Counted from the stretch's first letter, positions 15,436-23,959 are shown. The stretch is 43,326 bases of DNA from an uncultured bacterium (GCA_938005705.1 CALLML010000018.1:1-43326), one strand, 5' to 3'. Translations and numbers: made by a program. Notes: generated by a model from the sequence alone, not told the origin.

Positions 15436-17051
15436 AAACGATCACGCGACGTTGGGAACCCGTCGGCATCGGTGTTTGCCTGGCCTTGGCGCAGGCGCTC
15501 CTCTGGCCGGCGGCGGGCGACAACGCAAACGAGGCGCCGGCCGCGGAACATGAGGTCTCCGCCCCCGACACAGCGGCGCCGGCCTGGCCGGACGCGCCAA
15601 CACCTCCGGACTCGGCGGCGTCCGAAGCGATCCCCCCGCCGCCCGATGGCGCGCCGGAACCGCCGGGATTGCCGCTGGAAGAGACAGCGAAGGAAACCGA
15701 AAACCCGCCCGTTGAGGCCGCGCCGGCGCCGATTGTGCAAAGCCCCGCGCCGCCGCCGCCGTCCGCCGGCGAGGCGACGCTGCCGGCGCCCCGTCCACCG
15801 CTGGGGCCGACCAAGGAACTGCGTCTGAACTTTCAGAACGCGCCGCTGGTGGATGTGCTGCAATATCTCAGCGAGGCGGCCGGCTTCATCATCCTCCAGG
15901 AGACCCCTCTCACCGGCAACGTCAACGTCATCGCGCGCCAGCCGCTCTCGCCGGAGGAAGCCGTGGATTTGCTGAACACCTTGCTGGCGGAAAAGGGCTT
16001 CGCCGCGTTGCGCCACGGGCGCATTCTTCGGATCGTGGACCGGCGAACCGCGGCGCGCCGTCCGCTGCCGGTGCATACCGCGAGCCGGCCGGAGGACATC
16101 CCCGCCACGGAAGAGCTCTCCACCCAGATCATACCGCTCCGGTTTGCGACGGCCGCGCGCGTCGTCGAAAACGTGTCGCCGCTGCTGGCGGAGGGCGCGA
16201 CAATGACCGCGAACGAATCGAGCAATTCGATCATCCTGACGGACACGGGGACCAACGCGCGCCGCATCGCCGAAATCGTCAAGGCGCTCGACAACTCCAT
16301 CGCGGGCATCGCGGAAATCCGCGTCTTTCCGCTGCGTCACGCGCGGGCGCCGGAGGCGGCGCAGATTCTCACAAATTTCTTCGCGCCCGGCGGAACGAGC
16401 GGCCCTTCTGCACAAGGCGGCCCGCCCCGCCTGATCTTCCTGCAGCGGGGCATGCCGGGCGGCGGCGACGGCCGGTCCGCCGCCACCACCGATCCGCGGT
16501 CCGCCGCCATCCGGGTATCCGCCGTGGCGGACGAGCGGACCAACTCCGTCATCGTCAGCGCCCCCCAGGACCTCATGCCGACCGTGGCGGACATTCTGGA
16601 CCGTCTGGACGCCGACGAGGGGGCCTTGACGCGGTTTTTCCGCCTGGATCGCGCGGACGCGATGGAGGCCGCGGAAATTCTGCGCAGCCTCTTCGGGACG
16701 GGCGTCACCATTGTCGGCGACCCGCGCACCAACACCGTCATGGTGCGTGCGCCGGCGGAATGGCTGATTCAGATTGCTGAGGCAATCGGCCGTCTGGATG
16801 CCACCGACGCCCGCACGCAACAGGTCTACGTCTACCCGATCCGCCACGCCGATCCCGAGAATCTCGCGAACATCGTGCAGAACATGTTTCAGGGCGGCGC
16901 GCGTTCTTCGGGAACGACGCGTGTCCGCAGTCCGACCGCCCCGACCACCGGAACCGGCGCAGTCTCCGGCCGCCTGGCGGAGCGGGCCGCCCAGGGAGCG
17001 AGAACCGAATCCAACACATCGGGCGCTATCCGGTCTTCCACCCGCAGGTGA
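15432..17051 (+). CDS. Secretin periplasmic N-domain protein (N-terminal part of split GspD)
   Basis: A 539-residue exported protein carrying only the periplasmic ring domains of a GspD-type secretin. After the signal peptide (MKTITRRWEPVGIGVCLALAQ...) and a Pro/Ala-rich linker to about residue 130, the order is as follows. N0 is at about 131-205 (LRLNFQNAPLVDVLQYLSEAAG). N1-type repeats follow at about 231-297 (IIPLRFATAARVVENVSPLLAEG), 296-398 (VFPLRHARAPEAAQILTNFF, with a Gly-rich loop) and 400-461 (FFRLDRADAMEAAEILRSLFG). A half repeat is at 463-482 (VYVYPIRHADPENLANIVQN), then a Ser/Thr/Arg-rich tail and stop. No secretin barrel is present; it is encoded by the next gene, four bases on. 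Confidence 0.85.
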   Translation: MKTITRRWEPVGIGVCLALAQALLWPAAGDNANEAPAAEHEVSAPDTAAPAWPDAPTPPDSAASEAIPPPPDGAPEPPGLPLEETAKETENPPVEAAPAPIVQSPAPPPPSAGEATLPAPRPPLGPTKELRLNFQNAPLVDVLQYLSEAAGFIILQETPLTGNVNVIARQPLSPEEAVDLLNTLLAEKGFAALRHGRILRIVDRRTAARRPLPVHTASRPEDIPATEELSTQIIPLRFATAARVVENVSPLLAEGATMTANESSNSIILTDTGTNARRIAEIVKALDNSIAGIAEIRVFPLRHARAPEAAQILTNFFAPGGTSGPSAQGGPPRLIFLQRGMPGGGDGRSAATTDPRSAAIRVSAVADERTNSVIVSAPQDLMPTVADILDRLDADEGALTRFFRLDRADAMEAAEILRSLFGTGVTIVGDPRTNTVMVRAPAEWLIQIAEAIGRLDATDARTQQVYVYPIRHADPENLANIVQNMFQGGARSSGTTRVRSPTAPTTGTGAVSGRLAERAAQGARTESNTSGAIRSSTRR

Positions 17052-17055
17052 AAAC

Positions 17056-18279
17056 ATGAAAAAACGCTTTACGCTTCATTATTCAGCGATTCTCCGAATC
17101 GTCGTCTTTTGTCTGTTCGTCCTCGGGCTTGGGCGCTCGACCCACGCCCAGCAGCCGCCGTCCCCGTTCTGGCCGCAGCGCATGGCGGCGCCCGCCGCGC
17201 CTACGGCACAAACGCCCCGCCCGCCGTCCGGCCCGACCGCCACCCGAACGTACGGCAGCCGCACGGAGATCGGCAGCGCCATCATCCAGATTGATCCGGA
17301 GACCCGCTCCATCGTGGTCATCGCCGATCCGGAGACGAACGAGCAGGTCCGACGCGTGATCGAGTCGCTCGACCAGCCCAAACCACAAGTGCTGATCAAG
17401 GTCCTCTTTGTCGAAGTCACCCACCGACGCGGCATGGACCTCGGCGCGGACCTCCTGCACACCTCGGCCTCGGGCGACGTGCGCGAAAGCCGCGCGCAGA
17501 CCGCCTGGGGCGTGGCCGCCGAAATGGAGGGCGGATTTTGGCGCCTGCTGACGAACGATTTCGATGTCACGCTGCGGGCCATGGCCGAACGAGGCCAGCT
17601 CGAGGTGCTGTCGCGTCCCGCTATCCTCGCTCGCAACAACCAGGAGGCCGTTATCGTCGTCGGCGAGGAGGTGCCGTTCGTCACCAACAGCCGCGTGACC
17701 GACACCGGCTCGGTGTTCAATACCATCGAATACGCGGACGTCGGCATTATTTTGCGTGTCACGCCGTTCATCCTATCGGACGACCAGGTCGAGTTGATTG
17801 TCGCGCCGGAAATTTCGACGCTGACGGATAAGACCGTGCCGGTGTCCGAAACCGTCCGCGCGCCGGTCATCGCCCAACGCCGGGCCGAGACGGTCGTCGT
17901 GACGCCCAATGGTCGAACCGTGGTCATCGGCGGCCTCATGGAGAGCCAGAAGAAGCAGTCCGTGCGAAAGGTTCCTTTGCTGGGCGATATCCCCCTGTTG
18001 GGCGCGTTGTTCCGGCGCTCGGTGACGGAAGACGTGAAGAAAGAGCTGGTTATTTTTCTGACCCCGTACATTGTGGCCGAGCCGGGCGCACTCGACGCGC
18101 TCGCGCGCGCCGAAATGAGGCGGGGGGAGATAACATCCGCGTTGCTGAAATCGCGGGCCGGACGGCTCTTTGATGCGGAGATGAACCTGGAAAACTCGGA
18201 AACGGAAGCGACGAAAGACGCGGATGTTCCGGGCGCGAAGGAGACCGAGGATGAAGATCATTTCGACGATGAAGGGTGA
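17056..18279 (+). CDS. gspD: Secretin barrel protein (C-terminal part of split GspD)
   Basis: A 407-residue outer-membrane secretin. It has its own signal peptide (SAILRIVVFCLFVLGLGRSTHAQ), then a Pro-rich linker and the second half of an N-type repeat near 73-105 (IIQIDPETRSIVVIADPE, EQVRRVIESLD). The secretin core follows at about 110-342: VLIKVLFVEVTHRRGMDLGAD, LEVLSRPAILARNNQEAVIVVGEEVPFV, VGIILRVTPFI, VVIGGLMESQKK and the signature VPLLGDIPLLGALFR. The C-terminus is acidic, possibly an S-domain or pilotin-type tail. The ATG at 17056 follows AGGTG after a short gap. Signal peptide plus own start argue that this is a separate gene rather than a frameshifted fragment. Confidence 0.9.
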   Translation: MKKRFTLHYSAILRIVVFCLFVLGLGRSTHAQQPPSPFWPQRMAAPAAPTAQTPRPPSGPTATRTYGSRTEIGSAIIQIDPETRSIVVIADPETNEQVRRVIESLDQPKPQVLIKVLFVEVTHRRGMDLGADLLHTSASGDVRESRAQTAWGVAAEMEGGFWRLLTNDFDVTLRAMAERGQLEVLSRPAILARNNQEAVIVVGEEVPFVTNSRVTDTGSVFNTIEYADVGIILRVTPFILSDDQVELIVAPEISTLTDKTVPVSETVRAPVIAQRRAETVVVTPNGRTVVIGGLMESQKKQSVRKVPLLGDIPLLGALFRRSVTEDVKKELVIFLTPYIVAEPGALDALARAEMRRGEITSALLKSRAGRLFDAEMNLENSETEATKDADVPGAKETEDEDHFDDEG

Positions 18280-18637
18280 TGTGCGGATATGGGGGGCCGC
18301 GCTGGGGTTGTCGCTCCTGGCGGTCGGATGCGAAAGTTCCAAAACCAGCGAACACGCCATCGCCGTGACCCCCGCCTCGACCGTGTTGGCGGATGGGCGG
18401 GGCGCCGTGGCGCTGAGCGCGGCGCCCGCGAACACCAACGCGGTGCCGCGGCTCTTTCTTCCACTCGAATGGTCGGTCTCGAATCCCGGCTTGGGCCGGA
18501 TCGAGTCCGCCGCCGGCACGGGCGCGGTGTACGTGGGCTTTGGCGGGCGCGGCGCCAACGCGATCACCGTGCGCGATCAAGCGAAGGGAGAGGGCGTGGC
18601 GGTCGTCTACCATGGCGACGCGACGGGTGGAGAATAG
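18251..18637 (+). CDS. Ig-like-domain lipoprotein at the end of the T2S operon
   Basis: About 128 residues. The start at ATG 18251 has AAGGAG seven bases upstream and overlaps the secretin gene by 29 bases. WGAALGLSLLAVGC is a lipoprotein signal with Cys27 as the lipidated residue. The mature part looks like one small beta-sandwich of the bacterial Ig-like type (ITVT-like strands: AIAVTPASTVLADGRGAVALSA, LEWSVSNPGLGRIESAAGTGAVYVGFGG, NAITVRDQAKGEGVAVVYHG). Position directly behind the secretin suggests a pilotin-like or secretin-stabilising role, but this is inference; known pilotins have other folds. Confidence 0.75.
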   Translation: MKIISTMKGDVRIWGAALGLSLLAVGCESSKTSEHAIAVTPASTVLADGRGAVALSAAPANTNAVPRLFLPLEWSVSNPGLGRIESAAGTGAVYVGFGGRGANAITVRDQAKGEGVAVVYHGDATGGE

Positions 18638-18674
18638 CGCCTCGCGCGCGGAATCGCCCGACGGGTTGCGGTTG

Positions 18675-18699
18675 GCGGGAGGTCGGATACCTCCGCTTT
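18675..18699 (+). terminator. Possible T2S operon terminator
   Basis: GGAGGT (18678-18683) pairs with ACCTCC (18689-18694) over a five-base loop, extendable with one bulge to GCGG/CCGC, and is followed by TTTCC. It lies 40 bases after the lipoprotein stop. A weak site, but well placed. Confidence 0.4.
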
Positions 18700-18767
18700 C
18701 CATTCGCGTTTTCGGGATTTCGCGGATATATTGCGACGGTTCAGTCATCGAGATGATATGCGGATGA

Positions 18768-18821
18768 TTTTCCAAGGCTTGGAAAACCGCCGCCGGATGT
18801 TTTCCAAGGCTTGGAAAACAT
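18768..18821 (+). repeat. Two tandem 19-bp palindromes, 32 bp apart
   Basis: TTTTCCAAGGCTTGGAAAA occurs perfectly at 18768-18786 and 18800-18818, centre to centre 32 bases, with a 13-base spacer. The second copy extends to a perfect 25-base palindrome, 18797-18821, whose first three bases are the ATG of the DUF3108 gene. The first copy reads FQGLEN and the second FSKAWK in the frame of that gene. The same unit with the same spacing is at 26863-26945. Confidence 0.9.
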
Positions 18822-19588
18822 TCGCCATCGCGGCGTGGTGCGCGGTCGCCATGGAGGCCCGCGCTGAGCCGGCGGCCGAGATCCCGCTTTGGTTTCCAGT
18901 CGGCGAAGAGCTGGTTTACGGCATTTACTGGAGCGCGGTGCCGGTCGGCGAGTCGCGAGTGACGACCGAGTGGATCGAAGAAGAAGGCCAGCGCCTGCTG
19001 CGCATCGTCATCCGCACGCGGACCAACAAAGTGCTCTCGGCGATTTATCCGGTGGATGACCAGATCGAAAGCGTCATCGAGCCGGAGCGTTTTCTGCCGC
19101 TGCGTTTCACCGTGAATATGAAGCAGGGCCGGAACCGTTATCATGAGACCACGACTTTTGACTGGGAGCGGAACGAGGCCCAATGGGTTTCTCATCTAAA
19201 CGGCCGAACCAAATCCTTCCCGCTCGAACCCGAGACGCGCGACATCCCGTCGCTGATGTACTGGATGCGGCAATTCGCCCTGGAAGTGGGCGAGAAGCGA
19301 TCGCTGCGCGTCATGGCCGATGAAAAGATATACGACCTGGAATTGCAGGTGACGGATGTGGAGCGCATCCGTCTCGACCGTTATGGGCGGTTGTCGTGTC
19401 TGAAGGTCGAGCCGAAGGCGGAGTTCCGGGGCATCGTGGTGCGCAAGGGACGGATGTGGATCTGGGTCTCGCGCGATCCCCGGCGGCTGGCCACGCAGAT
19501 TTCTGTCGAGGTACCCGTGGCGCGCGTCCATGTGGTGTTGCGCGAGGTCAACGGCCCCGGCGACGATTTCTGGGTGCGGAAGAAGTGA
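18797..19588 (+). CDS. DUF3108 exported protein
   Basis: About 263 residues matching the DUF3108 family: GEELVYGIYWSAVPVGESRVTTEW, then YPVDDQIESVIEPERFLPLRF, FDWERNEAQW, DIPSLMYWMRQFALEVGEKRSLRV, and a C-terminal beta region ending in ISVEVPVARVHVVL. These are periplasmic beta-rich proteins of unknown role. The best start is ATG 18797, because MFSKAWKTFAIAAWCAVAMEARA then forms a signal peptide cleaved after ARA; in-frame ATGs at 18764 and 18758 would add residues coded by an upstream palindrome. The n-region of the signal peptide (FSKAWK) is itself coded by the palindromic repeat, so the repeat appears to have supplied functional coding sequence. No neighbour reveals a substrate. Confidence 0.82.
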   Translation: MFSKAWKTFAIAAWCAVAMEARAEPAAEIPLWFPVGEELVYGIYWSAVPVGESRVTTEWIEEEGQRLLRIVIRTRTNKVLSAIYPVDDQIESVIEPERFLPLRFTVNMKQGRNRYHETTTFDWERNEAQWVSHLNGRTKSFPLEPETRDIPSLMYWMRQFALEVGEKRSLRVMADEKIYDLELQVTDVERIRLDRYGRLSCLKVEPKAEFRGIVVRKGRMWIWVSRDPRRLATQISVEVPVARVHVVLREVNGPGDDFWVRKK

Positions 19589-20085
19589 TTTGGCGTCCCA
19601 GATCGTGTTCCGTCCCTCCAGCGTGCCGTATGCTGGCGCCTTCCGCAGCGCATTCGTATGAAAAATAGCGCATGAGCGCTCGCCTTTCGCCGGCGCTTTC
19701 CGCACATATCCGGCGCGCTTCTCGGGTGTGTCGGCGTGGAATTCGCTCTGCGAAAACACTCCGCGTATGAAAAACCTCGTCAATTGTATCGGGTTGATGT
19801 TCTTGGAACTCGATGGCGTGATCAGAAAAGGCTCCAATGCCATCCCCCGTCACCTTTTCCCTCCTTCCATTGTTTGCTTCTCGTCAGATCGCCATGCCGG
19901 TATGCTCGTGGTCCGGGCCGTGATCCGCTGCGCCGTAGTCTGGAAGGTTCCGAGTGGGTGAAGATGGGGAAACACCGTTTTCTGAAGGGCGGGTGGGTCG
20001 CGGCAGATTTGTCAGTGCCGCGAACGACGGGCGCGTGAAGACAACGACGAGAATGGGAACAACGGCCTTTGGGTCGAGGATAATC
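19589..20085 (+). other. 497-base stretch without a supported gene
   Basis: Short ORFs exist on both strands but none has a start with a ribosome binding site together with recognisable content. Base composition is slightly less GC-rich around 19750-19880. I see no riboswitch-like conserved core and no strong hairpin with a T-run. It probably holds the promoter of the prepilin-like gene at 20086. Confidence 0.4.
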
Positions 20086-20814
20086 ATGGGCGATATGAAG
20101 ACGGAAAAATTGATGGGCAAGTCATCCCGCTTGAGGCGCGCGCGCACGGGTTTCACACTGATCGAGCTGCTGGTTACACTGGGCATTATCGCCATACTCG
20201 CCGCGATGTTGATGCCCGGCCTGACGCGCGCGCGTCGCGCCGCGCATCGCACGGTCTGCGCCTCAAATCTCCGACAAGTCGGACTGGCTTTCGAAATGTA
20301 TCTGCAATCCCACGCCGGCGTCTACCCGTGGGCCGAGGACCCGGTTCGCCCCGGCATCTGGCTCTGGATGGGGCGTGGCTGGCGACCCGAGCTCGAACCG
20401 TTTCTGCCGCGGGCGGGCGGTCCGGGCGTGTTCTTCTGTCCCGGCGATGTCAAAGCGTCGCAACAATACGACTACACCTCCTACGCCTATTCAATGGCCT
20501 TCTACCATTCGCCAGAGCAGATCAACGGCATGACGTCCACCGCCGACAACTACACCAATCCCCGCCCGCCGGCGCCGCAGAAGGCCGCCGCTGTCGTATT
20601 CCCTTCCTCCAAGGTGCTTGCCGGCGAGTGGAGCAGCGTCCACGCGCCGTTCGTCGGCGATCGCGGATGGTTCGCTCCCGGCGGTCAGCGAAATTTTCTC
20701 TTTGCCGACGGACACGTCGCGTTTGTCGAAGCCGCCTCTCTGCGCACGGCCAACGACGGCAATCCGAATCCCAATCTCACTCGCGATGGCGTTCGCGGTT
20801 CGGATGTGCCGTGA
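20086..20814 (+). CDS. Stand-alone prepilin-like protein with H-X9-DG domain
   Basis: About 242 residues. The leader ends RRARTG before [24 protein letters not shown], a canonical prepilin peptidase site with Glu at +5. The mature part has [25 protein letters not shown], a disulphide-capable FFCPGD, and near the end [14 protein letters not shown], the H-X9-DG type motif common in planctomycete and verrucomicrobial prepilin-like proteins. I start at ATG 20086, six bases after GAGG; ATG 20095 and 20053 are possible. It is separate from the T2S operon but could be processed by the same peptidase and form or decorate a pseudopilus. Its role is unknown; such genes are often present in many copies. 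Confidence 0.85.
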   Translation: MGDMKTEKLMGKSSRLRRARTGFTLIELLVTLGIIAILAAMLMPGLTRARRAAHRTVCASNLRQVGLAFEMYLQSHAGVYPWAEDPVRPGIWLWMGRGWRPELEPFLPRAGGPGVFFCPGDVKASQQYDYTSYAYSMAFYHSPEQINGMTSTADNYTNPRPPAPQKAAAVVFPSSKVLAGEWSSVHAPFVGDRGWFAPGGQRNFLFADGHVAFVEAASLRTANDGNPNPNLTRDGVRGSDVP

Positions 20815-20864
20815 GGCGAGAGACCCGGCCACGGTGAATTTGGCAAGGGCGGTCGCTCGCCTCA
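20812..20864. terminator. Convergent inverted repeat spanning both stop codons
   Basis: Bases 20812-20825 (TGAGGCGAGAGACC) and 20851-20864 (GGTCGCTCGCCTCA) pair over 14 positions with a single mismatch and a 25-base loop. The outer arms are the stop codons of the two converging genes. It lacks a T-run but is well placed as a bidirectional terminator. Confidence 0.55.
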
Positions 20865-23780
20865 GATGCTCTCGCGGCGCAGCGCGTCCAGATCGCGTTC
20901 GGCCAGCACTGCCGCCGCATGGCGGGCGAACGGCCCTCGCAGATCACGCGCATAGGTCTCGAGCACGCGCCGCCCGATACCCTCCGGGTCGCCGCACAGG
21001 TAAATCGCGCGCCCGAGATACAGCTCCCGCAGCGCATGGTTACGGGAGTGCGTTTCGTTTCGCTCCGGACTGATGGTACGCACGGTCTGCGCCATATCCG
21101 TCTGCGCATGGCCGCTCATGCCCGGCCTTTGCAGGAGCCGAGTCAGCGGCTCCGCTAGCCGCGCGTCGCCGAGGATGCTTGCCGCCACAGCGACGGCCCG
21201 CACGTGCGAGAAGGCGGCGTTTTCATCGAGCGCCTCGATTTTTTCCCGGATCGCGGCGAGCGTGGCGGTCCGCGCCGCGCCGTCATTCGCGGCCGCCGCG
21301 GCGCGCCCAAGAGCGATGAGCAGGGCGTCCATGCGGCTTGTGCTGAAGCCGAATTGCCCCATGCCGCGGAAATTCCATCCCTCGTCCCAACCGCGCGACC
21401 GCACGATCTGCGCCAGCGGTTCCGTGACTTCGGGCCGTCCCATCAGTCCGAGCGCCAGCGCGGCGCGTTCGCGTCGTTGGGGGTCCTCATCCTTTTGCAA
21501 GGTCTCCATAAGCACGGGCGCGCTGATTTCAGGATGCGCGAAAATAACAGCGGCGTGATAGAGCGTTGTCGGGCCTTGCTGGGCGGAGGCGCGGACGGTC
21601 TCTGGCGGAAGCGGGAAGGAATCGCCCTGCTCCAGGACTTCCGGTGGAAGGATGCCGGCCTCCACCAGTCGTCGCTGCAAGGCGCGAATATCCACGTCGC
21701 GGAGGCGAACGCTTTTGCATGAGGCCCACGCGGCGGCCAGACCGGCGGCATAGCCGTGGTTCTGGATATCCGCCTGCATACGCACCACCGGCAGGGCGTC
21801 GCGGTGGGCGCTCATGCCCAGGCCGATGACGATCAATCCCTCGACGCCGCGCGGCAGGAGACAGCGGAACGGCACATGGGCGTAAAGCCCTTCTTTGTCC
21901 GGCGGGACGCAGAGAAAGACCGGATGCACAGTGAAACCGTGTGTGTCGAAATTGCTGTAGGCGATGGTGACGGTGTCTGGAAATGTCCGGCGCGCGAGGA
22001 AATCGAGCGGCGACAGCTCGATTTCGCCGAGGATTTGGCGACGCTCGCGCGAATTGACGATCGTGGCGGCGTCAAACTGGTCCGGGAATTTGGCGCGCGC
22101 GGCCGCGAAGGCGGCTGTCACGCCCACTGGATCGCTGTCGTCCGCGAACGTGTGATCGGTGTTGCTGTAGCGCTGGCCCAACGTGCGGGGCGAAAGCCCC
22201 GCGCCCTGCACGGCCACATGGCGCGAAGTGACCCAGCGGACGGGCGCGCCCGCCGCGGCGGCGATGTCCGCGTTGCCGCTGGCGTCCACCACCGCACCGG
22301 CGCGCAACAGGCCGGACCCGAAAGGCGTGGAAACCAGAAGACCTGTGACGCGGTCGTTTTGCCGGTAAACTCCGAAGGCGTAACTGCCGAACCAGGCCGT
22401 GCCGCCGGCTTCCAGCAGAGCGCGCTGATACCACGCGTTTTTGAGTTCTGGGGACCAGGCGGAGCCCATCCGGTCAGTAGTGAAGGCCTGTCCCTTCGCC
22501 ACACCCTCGTCAATCTCCCTGGTGAATCCCACGCGGTTGCCGAAGTGGTAGTTGGCGATGAAACCGAGCGTGCCGACTCCGCCGAGGCCGTGGAGCGCCT
22601 CCAGCACGACCGCGCGCGCGCCGGCGCGCGCGGCGCCGATGCCTGCCGGCGCCCCGCCGGTGCCGCCCCCGGCCACCACCACGTCGCAGTCTCCGATGAC
22701 CGGCGCGCTTTCGAAGACCACCTCTATCCGGCGAAGGTCCTCCGCGGGCCGGACAAACGATGGCGCGAAAAGAAATGGCCCGCGCGCCTCGTTTCCGCCA
22801 CTGTCCAGCGTGAAACGCCCCACGGTGTGCTCGCCCCGTACGGATTCGGCGGCGAGAAGGCCGACGCGATGGCCCAACTCGATTTGCGCCGCGGACTCTT
22901 CGAGAGCGGCCAATCCTTCTTCGTCGAGCGGCAGCCATCCGTTCAATAGGAAAAAACCGGGCCGGACGCGGAAATCTTCCTCGTCCAGTCGCATCCACGG
23001 TCGGATTTGCCGCCCCTGCGCGCGGTCCAGGGCGGGGATGAGCGCGAGGTCGGCCGCGTAAATCACATGGGGATCGAACAGGCGGCTTTTGATTTGGTGT
23101 TCGATCGCCGCGCGCGCCGGAATGGATCGGCCGTCAGGGACTGGAGAAAACCGCAGCCGAAACGCCTGCGTCTCCACCTCACCGCGCGGAGTGGGAATCC
23201 GACCAAACAGTGCGCCAATTTCCTCACAAGTGTAATGTTCGGGGCATTCGGGTTTCGGCGCTTCCGTGGCGAGGACGTTCCATTCGAGGGCGGAGGTGGC
23301 GGCGCCGCGGGGCGTCCGGGGCACGCCGGCCAGTCGGGCCAGCAGGCCTTGACGCGTGGCGTCCACCAGGGCGCCACAGACGATCGCATAGAGGGACGTA
23401 CGCGCCGCCAACACGACACCCATCGCCTCGCCGGATTCGGATTTCAGCAGCGCGACCGGACGGACGCCGTACAGGAAGGGGATACCGGCATCTAGAAGCT
23501 CGGTTTCGAGCACGTGTTTCAATTGCAAGGGCGTGCGAGGCGCGGCGGGTTCCGAAGGAAAGAGCTTGCGAAATAGCGCATGCTCAGAAGAGCGGGAAGG
23601 CTGTACGCGCAGCGCGCCCGCGCATTCTTCGCCGAAATACGTCAGGTCTGAAGCCACGGCGACACGGCGACCGGCGCGACGGGCGGCAAGGGCCGCCGCG
23701 ACAGCGCCGGATCCCGCGCCGGCGATGAAGATATCCACCTCGTGCAGAACGGGAATATGCATGGGTCCGTTAGTGCTCAT
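20862..23780 (-). CDS. Double FAD-module oxidoreductase with C-terminal HEAT-like repeats
   Basis: About 972 residues. A first FAD-binding Rossmann motif is near residues 17-40 (VDIFIAGAGSGAVAAALAARRAG), and a second near 365-400 (CDVVVAGGGTGGAPAGIGAARAG, then VLEALHGLGGVGTLG). The second module continues through the FAD_oxidored pattern (EIDEGVAKGQAF, GAVVDASGNADIAAAAG, GLIVIGLGMSAHRDALPVVRMQ). From about 750 the chain is helical repeat (HPEISAPVLMETLQKDEDPQRRERAALALGLMGRPEVTEPL), typical of HEAT/PBS-lyase repeats. The N-terminal module keeps the dinucleotide motif but has FGEECAG where the second has GGVGTLG. No signal peptide is seen. The start is uncertain (ATG 23780 or 23762, neither with a good ribosome binding site). 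Substrate unknown. Confidence 0.82.
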   Translation of the reverse strand: MSTNGPMHIPVLHEVDIFIAGAGSGAVAAALAARRAGRRVAVASDLTYFGEECAGALRVQPSRSSEHALFRKLFPSEPAAPRTPLQLKHVLETELLDAGIPFLYGVRPVALLKSESGEAMGVVLAARTSLYAIVCGALVDATRQGLLARLAGVPRTPRGAATSALEWNVLATEAPKPECPEHYTCEEIGALFGRIPTPRGEVETQAFRLRFSPVPDGRSIPARAAIEHQIKSRLFDPHVIYAADLALIPALDRAQGRQIRPWMRLDEEDFRVRPGFFLLNGWLPLDEEGLAALEESAAQIELGHRVGLLAAESVRGEHTVGRFTLDSGGNEARGPFLFAPSFVRPAEDLRRIEVVFESAPVIGDCDVVVAGGGTGGAPAGIGAARAGARAVVLEALHGLGGVGTLGFIANYHFGNRVGFTREIDEGVAKGQAFTTDRMGSAWSPELKNAWYQRALLEAGGTAWFGSYAFGVYRQNDRVTGLLVSTPFGSGLLRAGAVVDASGNADIAAAAGAPVRWVTSRHVAVQGAGLSPRTLGQRYSNTDHTFADDSDPVGVTAAFAAARAKFPDQFDAATIVNSRERRQILGEIELSPLDFLARRTFPDTVTIAYSNFDTHGFTVHPVFLCVPPDKEGLYAHVPFRCLLPRGVEGLIVIGLGMSAHRDALPVVRMQADIQNHGYAAGLAAAWASCKSVRLRDVDIRALQRRLVEAGILPPEVLEQGDSFPLPPETVRASAQQGPTTLYHAAVIFAHPEISAPVLMETLQKDEDPQRRERAALALGLMGRPEVTEPLAQIVRSRGWDEGWNFRGMGQFGFSTSRMDALLIALGRAAAAANDGAARTATLAAIREKIEALDENAAFSHVRAVAVAASILGDARLAEPLTRLLQRPGMSGHAQTDMAQTVRTISPERNETHSRNHALRELYLGRAIYLCGDPEGIGRRVLETYARDLRGPFARHAAAVLAERDLDALRRESI

Positions 23781-23935
23781 ATTACGAAATATGCAGAAAT
23801 CGGCGACTTTGAGCAATCAGGGAAAGAGGGGGACGAAAAGGAGGCGGACCCGGCGCGGCGCCGACGCCTGCCGAATCGAAAAGGGACAGTGGATGAACGT
23901 TCGACGGTCTCGAGATGGGAGATGGGAAATCGCGG

Positions 23936-23959
23936 GCGCCGCGTCTTTTTCCGCGGCGC
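23936..23959 (+). other. Hairpin in the tsaD leader
   Basis: GCGCCGCG-tctttttc-CGCGGCGC is a perfect eight-base-pair stem with an eight-base pyrimidine loop, 75 bases upstream of tsaD in the 254-base divergent gap. It may be a transcript-leader structure; nothing else recognisable is in this gap. Confidence 0.3.

Noticed and set aside
15102-17057. A 651-residue minus-strand ORF opposite the secretin N-domain gene
   Set aside because: Arg/Gly-rich antisense shadow without a family pattern.
17041-17060. The secretin break as a sequencing frameshift or pseudogene
   Set aside because: The second protein has its own ATG, signal peptide and Pro-rich linker, which a simple frameshift would not create.
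6763-18279. The cluster as a type IV pilus instead of type II secretion
   Set aside because: GspG with its calcium-site tail, GspK with its large inserted domain and the GspC-like protein favour T2S; no PilT, PilA or PilQ-type AMIN domain was seen.
21756-22949. A 397-residue plus-strand ORF opposite the FAD/HEAT gene
   Set aside because: The opposite strand has two Rossmann motifs and conserved FAD patterns; this frame has none.
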